Shown: positions 32,754 to 42,091 of the stretch, in pieces
Layout: every line of letters begins with the position of its first letter
Position numbering within the stretch: position 1 is the stretch's first letter
Source of the DNA: Actinoplanes siamensis
Lineage (GTDB): Bacteria; Actinomycetota; Actinomycetes; Mycobacteriales; Micromonosporaceae
Assembly: GCF_016862395.1 (NCBI RefSeq)
Contig: NZ_BOMW01000045.1
Span: 45,211-109,210, forward strand
Reading direction: 5' to 3'
Length of the DNA: 64,000 bases
The notes under the pieces: model-generated
What the model was told of the DNA's origin: nothing
Database searches by the model: none
What the model saw: only the letters and a program-made list of their open reading frames with translations
Made by a program: the position numbers and the translations under genes

Positions 32754-34699
32754 CGCTCCTCCACCCGGATCTGGTGCTGGTGCGAGAAGACCAGCGCGTG
32801 CCGGTCCAGCTCGATCCGGTTGACCTCGTCGCCGCGGCGGCCGGTGAGCGGGTCGGCCGGGAACATCCGGACCTCCTCCACCACCTCCACGCCGGGCAGG
32901 CGCTGCAGCACCCCGAACACCTCGCCGGAGTGCACCGGACGGCCGAACGGCCACCCGTGCCCGTCCGGGCCGCCGTGGATCGGGTCGAGGTACCCGTACA
33001 AGGCCTGCTCGGCCTGGGCACGCAGCCGCACCGCGGAGACGTCCGGCCGGGGCCGCAACCGGGCCACCACGGTGACGCCCTGGTAGAACGGCGGCTCCAC
33101 GACCAGCCGCGCCCCGATCGGCCGGCGGGCGTCCAGGTCGGCGGCGATGGTGGCCAGCATGGTGTCGTCCGGCACCAGGTCCTCGAACGGGAGCCGCCCG
33201 GTCTCGTCCGGCACCGCGGCCGGCACCACCAGCAGCCGTACCCCGCCCGCGTCGCTGCCGTCCCCGGCGGGCAGGCAGCGGACCCGGGCCGCGGCCGGCA
33301 CCGCCTGGCGGGCCAGCAGCTCGTAGTCGGCGGTGGTCACCGCCCGGTCCTGCGCGCGCAGCTGCACCGGCCCGCGCATCCGGGCCTCGTCCACGGTCTC
33401 GCCGTCCACCCCGCCGAGCGCCGGGCCGCGGTTCTCCACCACGCTGACGTACGGGATCGAGGTCCGCAGCACCGACAAGGCGCGCCGCGCCACGTTGCCC
33501 TGCCGCCCGCCGCCCGTGCGGTAACGGCGGATCCGTACCCGGGCCCCGACCGTCGGCACCGCGCCGTACTGCCGCAACGTCCCGTCCGCCTGCCGGACCG
33601 CCGGACCGAAGCCGATCTCCCCGCTGGTCCGGTCCACCGTCACGTGTCTGTCGAACGGGTCCGACGCGGCGAAGCTGTCCACCTCGGTCCACGAGGTCCA
33701 GGCGTCGCCGTCCGAGGTCTCCACCACGATCGGCTCGCCGTCCGCCACGATCGGCGGCCGGGCCACCAGGAAACGCTGGCCGGGCACGCCCTCGGAGTCG
33801 CCCAGCATCTCGTCGTCGACCGTCTCGGCGTGCACGGCCGGCACGGTCCCGCCGATGGTCGACACCGCGACCGCCCGCACGGTCGGCGACTGCACGTAGA
33901 ACGGCTGCCCCGGCTCCGGCTCCACGAGCCGGCAGCGCAACCACCCGGCCGACTGCCCGGCCTGCACCGACACCGCGTGCCCGGCCGGCACGTGCAGGAT
34001 CACGTCGCCCGGCCGGTTCAGCCCGCCGGTGCCGTCCCGGTCGACCTCGCACGCGGTCCAGCTCTCCCCGGTCCACGCCTCCCAGACCAGTGGCGGCTGC
34101 CGCGGGTCGACGCCGACGCCCTCCACCCGGCTGTCCAGCTCGAGCAGCACCGCGCAGGACGGCACCGGCGCGGAGAGCCCGACGAGCAGGCTGTCGCCGG
34201 CGGCCGGCGTCTGCTGGAACACCGGCATGTCCCGGCCCTCGGCGACCCCGTCGAGCAGGTCGACCGGCGGCCCGGCGGCCGGGTGGCGCCGCAGCCGGGT
34301 CAGCCGGCACGGCACGATCGCCAGGTCGGCCGAGGTGGTGAAGACGATCGCCTCCTCGGTGGCGCTCCGCTCGGTCGCCACCTCGGTGCCGGCCGGCACC
34401 AGCACCGGCTGCTCCTGCGGGCCGGAGAGCCAGAACGTGACCCCGCCCCGGGCCGCTGCCGGCGCGAACAGCCGTACCCCGATCAGGTCCAGGAAGGCCA
34501 GGTAGTTCTTGTCCGGCACCCGGTTGAGCCGGTAGATCAGCTGGTCCACCATGTGCGCGAACGCCTCGACAAGCGTCACGCCGGGGTCGGAGACGTTGTG
34601 GTCGGTCCACTCCGGGGCGCGCTGCTGGATGAATCTCTTGGCCTCGTCGACGAGCTGCTGGAAGCGCCGGTCGTCCAGGTTCGGTGCGGGCAGCGGCAT
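32750..34699 (-). CDS. cis11: Baseplate J-like protein (Cis11)
   Basis: Main baseplate wedge component, equivalent to Afp11/gp6. The 649-residue product has the typical opening (FIQQRAPEWTDHNVSDPGVTLVEAFAHMVDQ), a beta-rich middle, and the family's late features VGARVRIRRYRTGGGRQGNVA and LRAQDRAVTTADYELLARQA (about 450). VEVVEEVRMFPADPLTGRRG is near the end. Its start overlaps the gp25-like stop by one base (TGATG). Family and length fit well, so a complete, functional baseplate gene is likely. Confidence 0.93.
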   Translation of the reverse strand: MPLPAPNLDDRRFQQLVDEAKRFIQQRAPEWTDHNVSDPGVTLVEAFAHMVDQLIYRLNRVPDKNYLAFLDLIGVRLFAPAAARGGVTFWLSGPQEQPVLVPAGTEVATERSATEEAIVFTTSADLAIVPCRLTRLRRHPAAGPPVDLLDGVAEGRDMPVFQQTPAAGDSLLVGLSAPVPSCAVLLELDSRVEGVGVDPRQPPLVWEAWTGESWTACEVDRDGTGGLNRPGDVILHVPAGHAVSVQAGQSAGWLRCRLVEPEPGQPFYVQSPTVRAVAVSTIGGTVPAVHAETVDDEMLGDSEGVPGQRFLVARPPIVADGEPIVVETSDGDAWTSWTEVDSFAASDPFDRHVTVDRTSGEIGFGPAVRQADGTLRQYGAVPTVGARVRIRRYRTGGGRQGNVARRALSVLRTSIPYVSVVENRGPALGGVDGETVDEARMRGPVQLRAQDRAVTTADYELLARQAVPAAARVRCLPAGDGSDAGGVRLLVVPAAVPDETGRLPFEDLVPDDTMLATIAADLDARRPIGARLVVEPPFYQGVTVVARLRPRPDVSAVRLRAQAEQALYGYLDPIHGGPDGHGWPFGRPVHSGEVFGVLQRLPGVEVVEEVRMFPADPLTGRRGDEVNRIELDRHALVFSHQHQIRVEER

Positions 34700-35118
34700 C
34701 AGGCGGCGCTCTCTTCGGCGGTGTCGTGCGACGGGATGACGTAGAACGGGAAGACCAGATTGCGCGGGTCGTTGGTGCCCCGGATGGTGTAACGCACGTC
34801 GATGTAGAGCACGCCGGCGTCCTCGTCGTCGAAGCCCACCACCACGTCGGCGACGTCGATCCGGGGCTCCCAGCGGTCCAGCGCGCGGCGCACCTCGAAG
34901 GCGATCCGCCCGGCGGTGTTCTCGTCGGCCGGCGCGAAGACGTAGTCGTGCACGCCGCAGCCGAACTCGGGCCGCATCGGCCGCTCGCCGGGCGCCGTGG
35001 CCAGGATCAGCCGGATCGCCTCGGCGATCTCCCGCTCGCGGCTGACCAGGGCTATCCCGCCGGTCGAGTCGACCCGCAGCGGGAACGCCCAGCCGTTGCC
35101 GATGAACTGCTCGGCCAC
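34699..35118 (-). CDS. cis9: GPW/gp25-family baseplate protein (Cis9)
   Basis: The 139-residue product is the gp25-like wedge protein that starts sheath assembly on the baseplate. Diagnostic features are GGIALVSREREIAEAIRLILATAPGERPMRPEFGCG (about 20-55) with the conserved gp25 motif, and VVVGFDDEDAGVLYIDVRYTI near the C-terminus. The GTG at 35118 lies one base after the PAAR stop and GGAGGG stands just upstream. It sits between the spike-tip gene and baseplate J, the usual order. Confidence 0.93.
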   Translation of the reverse strand: MAEQFIGNGWAFPLRVDSTGGIALVSREREIAEAIRLILATAPGERPMRPEFGCGVHDYVFAPADENTAGRIAFEVRRALDRWEPRIDVADVVVGFDDEDAGVLYIDVRYTIRGTNDPRNLVFPFYVIPSHDTAEESAA

Positions 35119-35119
35119 C

Positions 35120-35464
35120 TCACCCTCCGATCAGGACGTTCGGGGCGCCGGCCACGATCCGCGCGTTGCACACCACCTGGTCGAACTGGCGGGCCGCCGG
35201 AAACCCGCCGATCAGCACCTGGCCACCGATCCGGGGCGGTGTGGGCGGACGGACGACATTGGTCACCAGCAGCTCGTAGTGCGGCGTGCAGACACCGACG
35301 GTGCCGACCACGGCGGCCGGCTTGCCACCGATCAGCACGGTCGGCACACCCATCAGCGGTGGCGTGCCGGGCATGCCCAGCACGCCGGTGGGCGGGCCGG
35401 GCACCATCGGGGCGGCCAGGTCGCTGATCGGATCGCCGATCCGGGCGGCGGGCAGATGCGGCAT
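35120..35464 (-). CDS. cis10: PAAR-domain spike tip protein (Cis10)
   Basis: Caps the VgrG spike to form the piercing tip. The 114-residue product shows PAAR repeats: RIGDPISDL..., VLIGGKPAAVVGTVGVCTPHY and GGQVLIGGFPAARQFDQVVCNARI...NVLIGG. Cys and His residues (VCTPHY, VVCNA) could bind the tip metal ion. It lies 9 bases after VgrG and one base before the gp25 gene. No effector extension is attached. Confidence 0.92.
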   Translation of the reverse strand: MPHLPAARIGDPISDLAAPMVPGPPTGVLGMPGTPPLMGVPTVLIGGKPAAVVGTVGVCTPHYELLVTNVVRPPTPPRIGGQVLIGGFPAARQFDQVVCNARIVAGAPNVLIGG

Positions 35465-35473
35465 GGATGCTCC

Positions 35474-37249
35474 TCAGTTCAGTCTCACGATGGGCGCGCG
35501 GACGTCGGCCTCGACGGCGCCCGTCACCGATATCCGCCGGCCCTTGAGCGTCAGGTCGCCGCGGCCGGCGTCGAGCGTGATGCCGTTGCCGCGCACCTCG
35601 ACCGAGCCGGTCGCATCGATCTCGATCTTGCCGTCGGCGTGCACCACGATCTTCTTGCTGCCACGGTCCAGGAAGACGACGAGCTTGTCCTTGGCCGTGG
35701 CCAGGCGGATGCCCTTCGGGTTGAGGCGGGAATCGAGCAGCTCGATCCGGTCGTCGGCGCGGTTGGCGAACGAGCGCCGGTTCACCTTCCCGGTGGTGCC
35801 GTCGATCAGGTCGGTCTGGTGCGGCGAGGGGTTGTCCTTGCCGTTGTAGAGACCGCCGATCACGTACGGCCGGTCCAGCAGCCCCTGCTCGAAGCCGACC
35901 AGCACCTCGTCGTTGATCTCCGGGGTGAAGACGCCGCCGCCGCCGACCCCGCCGAGCTGCACCGTCCGTACCCAATCGGTCTGGTATTCCGCGTCGTCGG
36001 TCAGCCACGGGAAGCGCAGCCGGACCCACCCCTGGTTCTTGCGGCCCGCGGCCCGGCCGGACTGACGCGGGTCGGCGTCCACCTTGGTGTCCGTCACGAT
36101 GCCGATCGCCATGCCGGGAACCCGGACCGGACGGGCCGGCGCCCCGGTGCCGCCGGCCAGCCCGTACATCGACCGGTCCTGCCGGCCGCTGACGGTCACC
36201 CACGTCTCGTAGACCGAGCCGGGCGCGAAGACGTGCCGGCTGGACGTGATCGTGTACTTGCCGTCGAACTCGGCGCCGATCTTCTTCAGCGTCATCGGCA
36301 CGCCGGCGCGCAGCTCGGGCCGCCCGCGCACCCCCACCTCGAGCTCGGCCAGCGCGGCTGTCACGTCGGCCGCCACGGCCCGCGCGACCACCCGGGTCTC
36401 GGCCTCGGTCTCGTAGGGCACGTCCGTCACGTTCAGTCCGGCGCCGCCCGCGCCGAACGGCTGGATCGCCTTGCGTGGGGTGGTCTTGATGTCCAGCTCG
36501 GCGCTGTCGGTCACCTGCAGCCGGGTCTTCACCGACTTCTTCTGCACCGGGTCCCAGCCGCGCACGGTCACCGCCGGCACCTGGCCCACCGACGTGACTG
36601 TCGAGCGCACCGCGAGCACGTTGTTCCCGGCTTCGATCACTTTCGGACTCTGCTCGGCGGTCAGCCCGGTGCCCGGCGCGGTCGAGGCGCGCTCGCTGGC
36701 GCGGAAGTAGAACTTGCCGTCGACCACTGCCACCTCGGCCTCGTTGTCGACCGCGAGCATCTTGAGGAACTCCCAGTCGCTCACGTTCGGCTGGGTGATC
36801 ATGTCGTACGACCTGGTGAACGAATCGATCTTGCCGATCGGCAGCCCCGCCGCGCCGGCCAGCCGCTGTGCGATGACTGTCGGCGTCTGCTTCACGAAAC
36901 TGCGCACCCGCTGCCCGCGCATCAGCCGGTGGGACAGGTCCAGGGCCCGGATCACCGAGAACGTGCCGTACCCGTCGTGCTGCGACTCCAGGGTGACCAC
37001 CTCACCCTTGAAGAGCAGGACCGAGGTGGTACGGCCGCGGCGCACCCGGACCGTCACCTTGCTGCCGATCGCCACGCCGTTCTCCGCGTAGAACACCCCG
37101 TGCTCGTCCCGGAACCGCAGCTCGGCGACGGCGGCCAGGTTGCTGCTGTCCTCGACGGTGGCCGACACCAGCCGCCGCTCCCACTTGCGCGGCAACTGGC
37201 CCGGCAGACCCAGCTGGAGGTTGTTGACGTGGTCGGTGCCGGCGCCCAC
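35474..37249 (-). CDS. cis8: VgrG/gp27-gp5-like spike protein (Cis8)
   Basis: The 591-residue product forms the central spike. It has a gp27-like N-terminal region (RTTSVLLFKGEVVTLESQHDG, MITQPNVSDWEFLKMLAVDNEAEV) and an OB-fold core with VRLRFPWLTDDAEYQTDWVRTVQ and EINDEVLVGFEQGLLDRPYVIGGLYNG (about 410-455). A beta-helical needle follows (ATGSVEVRGNGITLDAGRGDLTLKGRRISVTG). No extra C-terminal enzyme domain is present. The GTG at 37249 is three bases after the LysM gene's stop. Confidence 0.93.
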   Translation of the reverse strand: MGAGTDHVNNLQLGLPGQLPRKWERRLVSATVEDSSNLAAVAELRFRDEHGVFYAENGVAIGSKVTVRVRRGRTTSVLLFKGEVVTLESQHDGYGTFSVIRALDLSHRLMRGQRVRSFVKQTPTVIAQRLAGAAGLPIGKIDSFTRSYDMITQPNVSDWEFLKMLAVDNEAEVAVVDGKFYFRASERASTAPGTGLTAEQSPKVIEAGNNVLAVRSTVTSVGQVPAVTVRGWDPVQKKSVKTRLQVTDSAELDIKTTPRKAIQPFGAGGAGLNVTDVPYETEAETRVVARAVAADVTAALAELEVGVRGRPELRAGVPMTLKKIGAEFDGKYTITSSRHVFAPGSVYETWVTVSGRQDRSMYGLAGGTGAPARPVRVPGMAIGIVTDTKVDADPRQSGRAAGRKNQGWVRLRFPWLTDDAEYQTDWVRTVQLGGVGGGGVFTPEINDEVLVGFEQGLLDRPYVIGGLYNGKDNPSPHQTDLIDGTTGKVNRRSFANRADDRIELLDSRLNPKGIRLATAKDKLVVFLDRGSKKIVVHADGKIEIDATGSVEVRGNGITLDAGRGDLTLKGRRISVTGAVEADVRAPIVRLN

Positions 37250-37252
37250 GCC

Positions 37253-37948
37253 TCAACCCTCCACGGCCGGCAGCAGCAACTGCCGGCCCGGGCGCAGCCG
37301 CACCGGGTCGTCGATGTCGTTGGCCTCGGCGATCACCCGCCAGATCGTCGGATCGCCGTACTCACGGTAGGCGAGCATCTCCAGCGTGTCCCCGGCGACC
37401 AGGCGGTGCACCCGCTGCGCGGTGAGCGAGCCGGATGTCGGGTTCTGCCCCGGCGTCGACCCGCTGATCTCGGTCAGCGTCAGCGAGCAGGTGGCCCGCA
37501 GCGGCGTGCCGTCGGGGTCGAACAGCCGGTAGGTGGCGTCGATCTGGCTGACGTAGGAGTAGAACGAGACGGTCTGGAACTGCCCCCAGGTGAACTTGAC
37601 CCACGGCGGCGACGGCGCTTTCGCCGCGATGCTCGCCTTCGTCGGCACGCAGCAGGTCAGCAGCTTCTCCACGCGCTGCTGCACGGACCGGTCGTGGGTG
37701 CCCGTGGCGTCCAGGAAGATCGTCAGGCTGAGCGTGCGCGGACCGGATCCGCTGAACTCGGCCACCCCGACGTCCTCCGCGGCGCGCACCACGTGCGGGA
37801 TCCAGTTCGCCGACTTGGACAGCGACAGCTCGTTCGGGTTGAACATGAACGTGATCGGCCCGCCGAGCGGCCCGCCCGGCTGGTCGCCACCGGCCGGCGG
37901 CGGTTGGTAGAGCTGCAGCCCGGCAGCCACCTTCCCGGTGCGCGCCAT
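37253..37948 (-). CDS. cis7: LysM-containing baseplate hub protein (Cis7)
   Basis: The 231-residue product is the Afp7-type hub protein that links tube to spike. An N-terminal tail-hub domain (ITFMFNPNELSLSKSANWIPHVV, SGPRTLSLTIFLDATG, PPWVKFTWGQFQTVSFYSYVSQIDATYRLFDPDGTPLRA) is followed by a C-terminal LysM motif (about 181-228, HRLVAGDTLEMLAYREYGDP...NDIDDPVRLRPGRQLLLP). In this family LysM serves assembly rather than wall hydrolysis. Its ATG overlaps the preceding tube-like gene's stop by one base. Confidence 0.92.
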   Translation of the reverse strand: MARTGKVAAGLQLYQPPPAGGDQPGGPLGGPITFMFNPNELSLSKSANWIPHVVRAAEDVGVAEFSGSGPRTLSLTIFLDATGTHDRSVQQRVEKLLTCCVPTKASIAAKAPSPPWVKFTWGQFQTVSFYSYVSQIDATYRLFDPDGTPLRATCSLTLTEISGSTPGQNPTSGSLTAQRVHRLVAGDTLEMLAYREYGDPTIWRVIAEANDIDDPVRLRPGRQLLLPAVEG

Positions 37949-38373
37949 CAGCCGCTCACCTCCGTGAAGCCGTGGTAGGCCAGCTCGATGCTCTCCGACG
38001 CCACCTCCGAGCGGCTCGGGTCGAAACTCGGCCCCGACCAGCGCACCAGCACGACGTCGGCGAGCCCCCACTGCACCAGCAGCGACCGATCCGGCTTGAG
38101 CGCCGCGATCTCGGCCGATCCGCGCCGCACACGCTGCGGAAGCTTCGAGAGGTACTTGAAGACCTTGGCGGTGTCATCGGTGAGCGGCCGGGTCAAAGTC
38201 ACGTTCGGGTAGACCAGCCGGGACGGCAACTGCCAGACGAAGTCGTTGTTCCCACCTTCCTGGTGCTCCTCCAGCTCAACCTGAATGCCCAGCCCCGCAC
38301 AGGTGTTCCACTCACCCAGATCGATGCTGTCGATGCGCAGCCGGAAGTGGACGCTGGTACCCGGATCACTCAT
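37948..38373 (-). CDS. Second gp19-type tail tube protein (Cis5-like tube initiator)
   Basis: The 141-residue product belongs to the T4 gp19-like tube family: MSDPGTSVHFRLRIDSIDLGEWNTCAGLGIQVELEE at the N-terminus, VTLTRPLTDDTAKVFKYLSKL in the middle and the C-terminal strand ESIELAYHGFTEVS. It differs from the main tube gene at 42.7 kb and lies next to LysM and VgrG, the usual position of the tube-initiating paralogue (Afp5). It is the first gene of the baseplate group, after a 222-base gap, so a promoter may precede it. The exact Cis number is inferred from order. Confidence 0.9.
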   Translation of the reverse strand: MSDPGTSVHFRLRIDSIDLGEWNTCAGLGIQVELEEHQEGGNNDFVWQLPSRLVYPNVTLTRPLTDDTAKVFKYLSKLPQRVRRGSAEIAALKPDRSLLVQWGLADVVLVRWSGPSFDPSRSEVASESIELAYHGFTEVSG

Positions 38374-38595
38374 CTCGTCCTCCTCCTACCGCCATCCCCA
38401 CCAGTCCCCGCCCGGGACGCACACCGCACGCCCGGCCCACCACCGCCGGCTGGCGCCCAGGGGCTCCTCCCGGCCCGGGGAGACACCCCCCGGACCAGCC
38501 CACAGGCATGGGAGGCACATCCCACCACCGGCGCGGTGTGCCCGATTCGGGCTTTGCCGGGTTCGGACGGCTCGGTACCGCTGTCGTCCGCGTGG
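38374..38595. other. Gap between the repeat-protein gene and the baseplate gene group
   Basis: 222 bases with no gene. It contains a short perfect hairpin (GCCCGA-T-TCGGGC, 38540-38552) and C/G-rich stretches. It may hold an internal promoter for the second gene group or a partial terminator; neither is certain. Confidence 0.4.
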
Positions 38596-41500
38596 TCATC
38601 GCCAGCCGTCCCGCAGCCGCGCGGAGCGTTCCCTGCTGGTACGCATCTCGGCCCGCAGCAACCGCTGAACAGGATCGGTCAAGCGATGCGCGAGTTCGTC
38701 GAGGTGCTCGCGCCGCAGCAACCGCACCAGCTTGTGCAGTTGCTTGTCGTCGAACCGGCTCAGGATCGCGTCGACGTGCCTCGGTTCCAGGCGTTTGAGC
38801 AGCGTGTCCAGGTCCGGCGCCGGAGCCGCGACCGGCGTCGCGGGCCGCGCCTTGGCAGACGCCTGCGGTGGCGCCGAACGCTGCGCCGGGTCCGCCGCAC
38901 GGGCCGCCTCGGCTGCCGGCCGCGGCGCAGGCGCCCGCTGAACCACCGGAGGCGGCCCGCTCACCCCTCGGCCTCCGGCCTTCGGATCACCCAGCGAAAG
39001 CGGACGATTCGGTACGCCCGGAGCACCGTCGCCCACGCCCGGCGTTTCCGCGGCCCCCAGCCGGCCGGGCACCCTCGCGACACCCGTGGCGGCCCGCTGC
39101 ACCAATGCGCCGAGCGGCCGAGCTCCACCACCGTCCGCGCCGGCGCCGGATGCCCGCGGTGCGGCCGGGCGAACCACCGCGGCCCGCGGCGCCCCCGTCC
39201 CGGAGCGCGCAACCACGTCTCCCGGCGAAGTCAGCCCACCGCGCGTCCCCGCCCCATCCGGCGACGCCTGTTCGTCCCGCGTTTCCGCACCGCCCGGCAA
39301 CGGCAGAGCACCCCGCGGCCCCGCGCCACCCGGCGACGCCAGCCGGCCCCGGGTCCCGGGGTCTCCTGATGACGTCAGCGCTTCGCGCATCGCCGGGCCG
39401 CTTCGCGACGTCATCTCGCCACGCATCGTCATGGGCCCGCGGGACGTTCCCTCGCCCCGGGCCGTCACGCTGCCGCCCGGCGGCAGGACACGCCGCGATG
39501 TCACCTCACCCGCGGATGGTGCCAGGCCGCGCGCCGTCACTTCGCCGCGCAACGGTGTCACGCCGGGCGACGTCGCACCGCCGGGCGATGACGTCTCACC
39601 CCCGCTGCCGCCCGTTGACGTCCCGCCCTGCGACGTCGCGTCGCCGACCGGCCGTGGCCGTCCGAGGACCGCGAGCCCGTCCCGGCCGGCGGATGGCCCG
39701 CCAGGTGACATCGCACTGTCGATTGAGGACCGATCCCCGCGTTCCTCCGGACTCTCGCTCGGGGACGCCCCGGCAGGTGACGTCGCGCTGCCGGCCGGCG
39801 ACGAGTCGCGATACGACGTCGCGCTGCCGTGCGACGACTGCCCGCCGTGTGACGACGGGCTGGCGTCCGGCGACGCCACGCCGCGCCCTTCCGACGGCGA
39901 CGGGCCGCGCCACGACGACCGCGGCTCAGCCGGGACTTCCACACGCGGCGGCGACATCCGGACCACGGGACGTCGCGCTGACCGCTGAACGGGAACGCTC
40001 CGGCCGGGGGTGTCCGACCGGGGCGTCCTGGCGGCTGGCTGGCCGGCCGGATCTGTCGACGTACCCGAGACCGCTGCGCCGGCTGAGGCGGCGAGCCGTG
40101 CTGGGCCGGCTGAAGCGCTCGGGTCCGCAGCGGCGGTGGTGGCTGGGTTCGCCCGATCGACCGGGACGACGGGCATTGCCGCGGCCGGCGGTGTCGCAGG
40201 AACCGGGGCAGCCGAGGTGCCCGGGAACGGCGATGACCCCGGGGATGCCGGAGTGGCCGGGGATGCCGGCCTGGCCGGTTGAGTGCGGTCACGGTTCGGC
40301 TGGGCGGGCGGGGACGTGGTAGGGCGCATCACCGCTCGCTGCGCCGGCTTCCCGGTCGACTCAGTGTTGCCCGAGGCGACCCGGGCGGCCGGCGGCGACG
40401 GTGACATCGACGACGGTGGCGACGGTGGCGACGACATCGACGACGACGACATCGACGGTGGCGGCGCGGAAAGCGGGGCGCCGAGGCCGGCGGGGCGGGA
40501 GGTGCCGGGCTTCGGCGACGTCCCGGGACGCACCACCGGCGGTGAGGTGCCGGCGTCCGATGCCGTTCCCGCGCTGCTCCCGCCGGGGTCAGCCGCGGCT
40601 TCCGCGCTTCCGGCAGTGCCACGACCTGCCCGGCCGGGCGCCGACGCCAGACGATTGACCGCCTGAGCGGTCGCATCGGCGCCGGCGGGAGGACTGGGGC
40701 GCCGGCCCGCTGGAGGCAACGAGCCGGCCGACGGGGATGGGCGCTGGCCGGCCGGCGGGGTCGCGTCACCGGCGCCCGGCAGGGGGTCGCGCTGTACCGG
40801 GCGGGCGGCGACCACCGGCGGAGAGGCCGGGGAGGTGACCGCGCCACCGGGCGACCGCGCCGACGCGGGACCGCCGGCTTCAGCCGCGTTCGCGGGCGTC
40901 CGACCGTCAGGCACGGCCGAACTGCCTGGCCTGACCGCGTTCGCGGAAGTTGGGCTGACCGGTACGGCCGGAGCCGGGCCGCTCGGTTCGGCCGACTCCG
41001 CGGGGACCGGGCTGCTGGGCCGCAGCGGGGGCGTGACCGGGCCACGGGAGCGGGCCGCCGGTGCTGCCGGGTCAGCGCCCCGGGCAGTCGGGCCGGAGGT
41101 GGGGGCCGGGGCCGGCGAGTGCGGGATGTTACGTGACTCCGGTGCTCGTGGCGCCACTACGACCTGGGGGCGGACCGGCGCTCGGGCCGGGCGGTCCGGG
41201 TCCGGCGGGCCGAAGCGGGCCGAGGCGGGGGCGCCGTCCATCGGTTCGCCGAGGCCGAGAGGGCGCGGCCGCCGCACCACAGCGGGTTCCGCGGATCGCT
41301 GGGCCGGCGGCCGAGAGGCTTCGGCAGCGGGCCGGACCGGCGACGGGTCGGCGTGGGGCTCGGACGTCCCTGTCGGAGCGTCGAGAGGCTGTCGCTGCGC
41401 GGGACCACTCGACCGCCCGGCCGCGGCGCCGGAGCCCGCAGGACCGGAACGTCCGGGGCCCGCGTCCGGTGTGGCCGGGATGCTGGGATCGGTCCCGCCG

Positions 41501-42087
41501 GGGGCATCGCCGCTGGACGCGGCTTGCCGGGCCACCGGCAGGGCCGGCGACGTGGACCTCGGCGGGCGCGGCCGGACCGGCAGCCGGCGAGCGGGTTCGA
41601 CCGGGTGTCCGGAGACCAGCGATCGGCTCGACGCCGGGGTGCGCGCCGGCACCACGGGCCGGGACGAGCCGGTGGACGCCGACCCGGTAGAAGAATCCGA
41701 GCCGGCCGGCGGCGAGTCCGGGCTCGCGGGTCGCCGGACCGGCGGCGGGGCGGCGGCATGGCCAGGGCGGGGCGCGCCGGCCGGGCGGAGCAGGTCACGG
41801 ACCACACCGGCGGGGGCGGTCACCGCCCGGCGCGGGGCCAGGGCCGTACCGAAGGAGGGGTTTTGTCTTGTCGCCAATCCCGCGGCGAAGCGGTCACCGT
41901 CGCTGAGCAGCTCGACGCGGCTCCCGGCCAGAGCGGGCCGCAACGGGGGCAGCGAAGCCCAGCCCGCGTCGGCCGGCGCCGAGGGCGGAGGCGCCGACCC
42001 GGCGGGCACCGGAGCCCGGACTTCCGGGTCAACGGCCGAGGGCACGGTCCGCGGCCCGCGCCGCCGCAGCCTGTCCCACACAGCCAT
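38596..42087 (-). CDS. 1163-residue Pro/Ser/Ala-rich repeat protein of the eCIS operon
   Basis: Function unknown. A short ordered N-terminus (MAVWDRLRRR...WASLPPLRPAL...DRFAAGLATRQNPSFGTALA, to about residue 85) leads into roughly 1000 residues of low-complexity Pro/Ser/Ala/Gly/Arg sequence. These include scattered VQR motifs (RPVQRDPL, VPVQRSARR, ALVQRAAT) and an array of 12-residue repeats. An ordered, charged helical domain closes the protein (about 1090-1160, LDTLLKRLEPRHVDAILSRF...KLVRLLRREHLDELAHRL). It lies between the tube/DUF6760 genes and the second tube gene, where other CIS carry the tape measure. I recall similar Pro-rich proteins in actinobacterial eCIS loci. Codon bias supports this strand. 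Confidence 0.82.
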   Translation of the reverse strand: MAVWDRLRRRGPRTVPSAVDPEVRAPVPAGSAPPPSAPADAGWASLPPLRPALAGSRVELLSDGDRFAAGLATRQNPSFGTALAPRRAVTAPAGVVRDLLRPAGAPRPGHAAAPPPVRRPASPDSPPAGSDSSTGSASTGSSRPVVPARTPASSRSLVSGHPVEPARRLPVRPRPPRSTSPALPVARQAASSGDAPGGTDPSIPATPDAGPGRSGPAGSGAAAGRSSGPAQRQPLDAPTGTSEPHADPSPVRPAAEASRPPAQRSAEPAVVRRPRPLGLGEPMDGAPASARFGPPDPDRPARAPVRPQVVVAPRAPESRNIPHSPAPAPTSGPTARGADPAAPAARSRGPVTPPLRPSSPVPAESAEPSGPAPAVPVSPTSANAVRPGSSAVPDGRTPANAAEAGGPASARSPGGAVTSPASPPVVAARPVQRDPLPGAGDATPPAGQRPSPSAGSLPPAGRRPSPPAGADATAQAVNRLASAPGRAGRGTAGSAEAAADPGGSSAGTASDAGTSPPVVRPGTSPKPGTSRPAGLGAPLSAPPPSMSSSSMSSPPSPPSSMSPSPPAARVASGNTESTGKPAQRAVMRPTTSPPAQPNRDRTQPARPASPATPASPGSSPFPGTSAAPVPATPPAAAMPVVPVDRANPATTAAADPSASAGPARLAASAGAAVSGTSTDPAGQPAARTPRSDTPGRSVPVQRSARRPVVRMSPPRVEVPAEPRSSWRGPSPSEGRGVASPDASPSSHGGQSSHGSATSYRDSSPAGSATSPAGASPSESPEERGDRSSIDSAMSPGGPSAGRDGLAVLGRPRPVGDATSQGGTSTGGSGGETSSPGGATSPGVTPLRGEVTARGLAPSAGEVTSRRVLPPGGSVTARGEGTSRGPMTMRGEMTSRSGPAMREALTSSGDPGTRGRLASPGGAGPRGALPLPGGAETRDEQASPDGAGTRGGLTSPGDVVARSGTGAPRAAVVRPAAPRASGAGADGGGARPLGALVQRAATGVARVPGRLGAAETPGVGDGAPGVPNRPLSLGDPKAGGRGVSGPPPVVQRAPAPRPAAEAARAADPAQRSAPPQASAKARPATPVAAPAPDLDTLLKRLEPRHVDAILSRFDDKQLHKLVRLLRREHLDELAHRLTDPVQRLLRAEMRTSRERSARLRDGWR
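39219..39590 (-). repeat. 36-bp coding repeats (12-residue units) in the repeat protein
   Basis: About ten units in tandem, for example EVTARGLAPSAG, EVTSRRVLPPGG, SVTARGEGTSRG, AGPRGALPLPGG and AGTRGGLTSPGD; one unit has 13 residues. The pattern has a positively charged Arg at position 5 and a Pro/Gly/Ser-rich end. Confidence 0.7.
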
Positions 42088-42091
42088 GGTG

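Noticed and set aside
39219..39590. CRISPR-like array
   Set aside because: The periodicity is in-frame coding repetition of 12 residues, not repeats with unique spacers.
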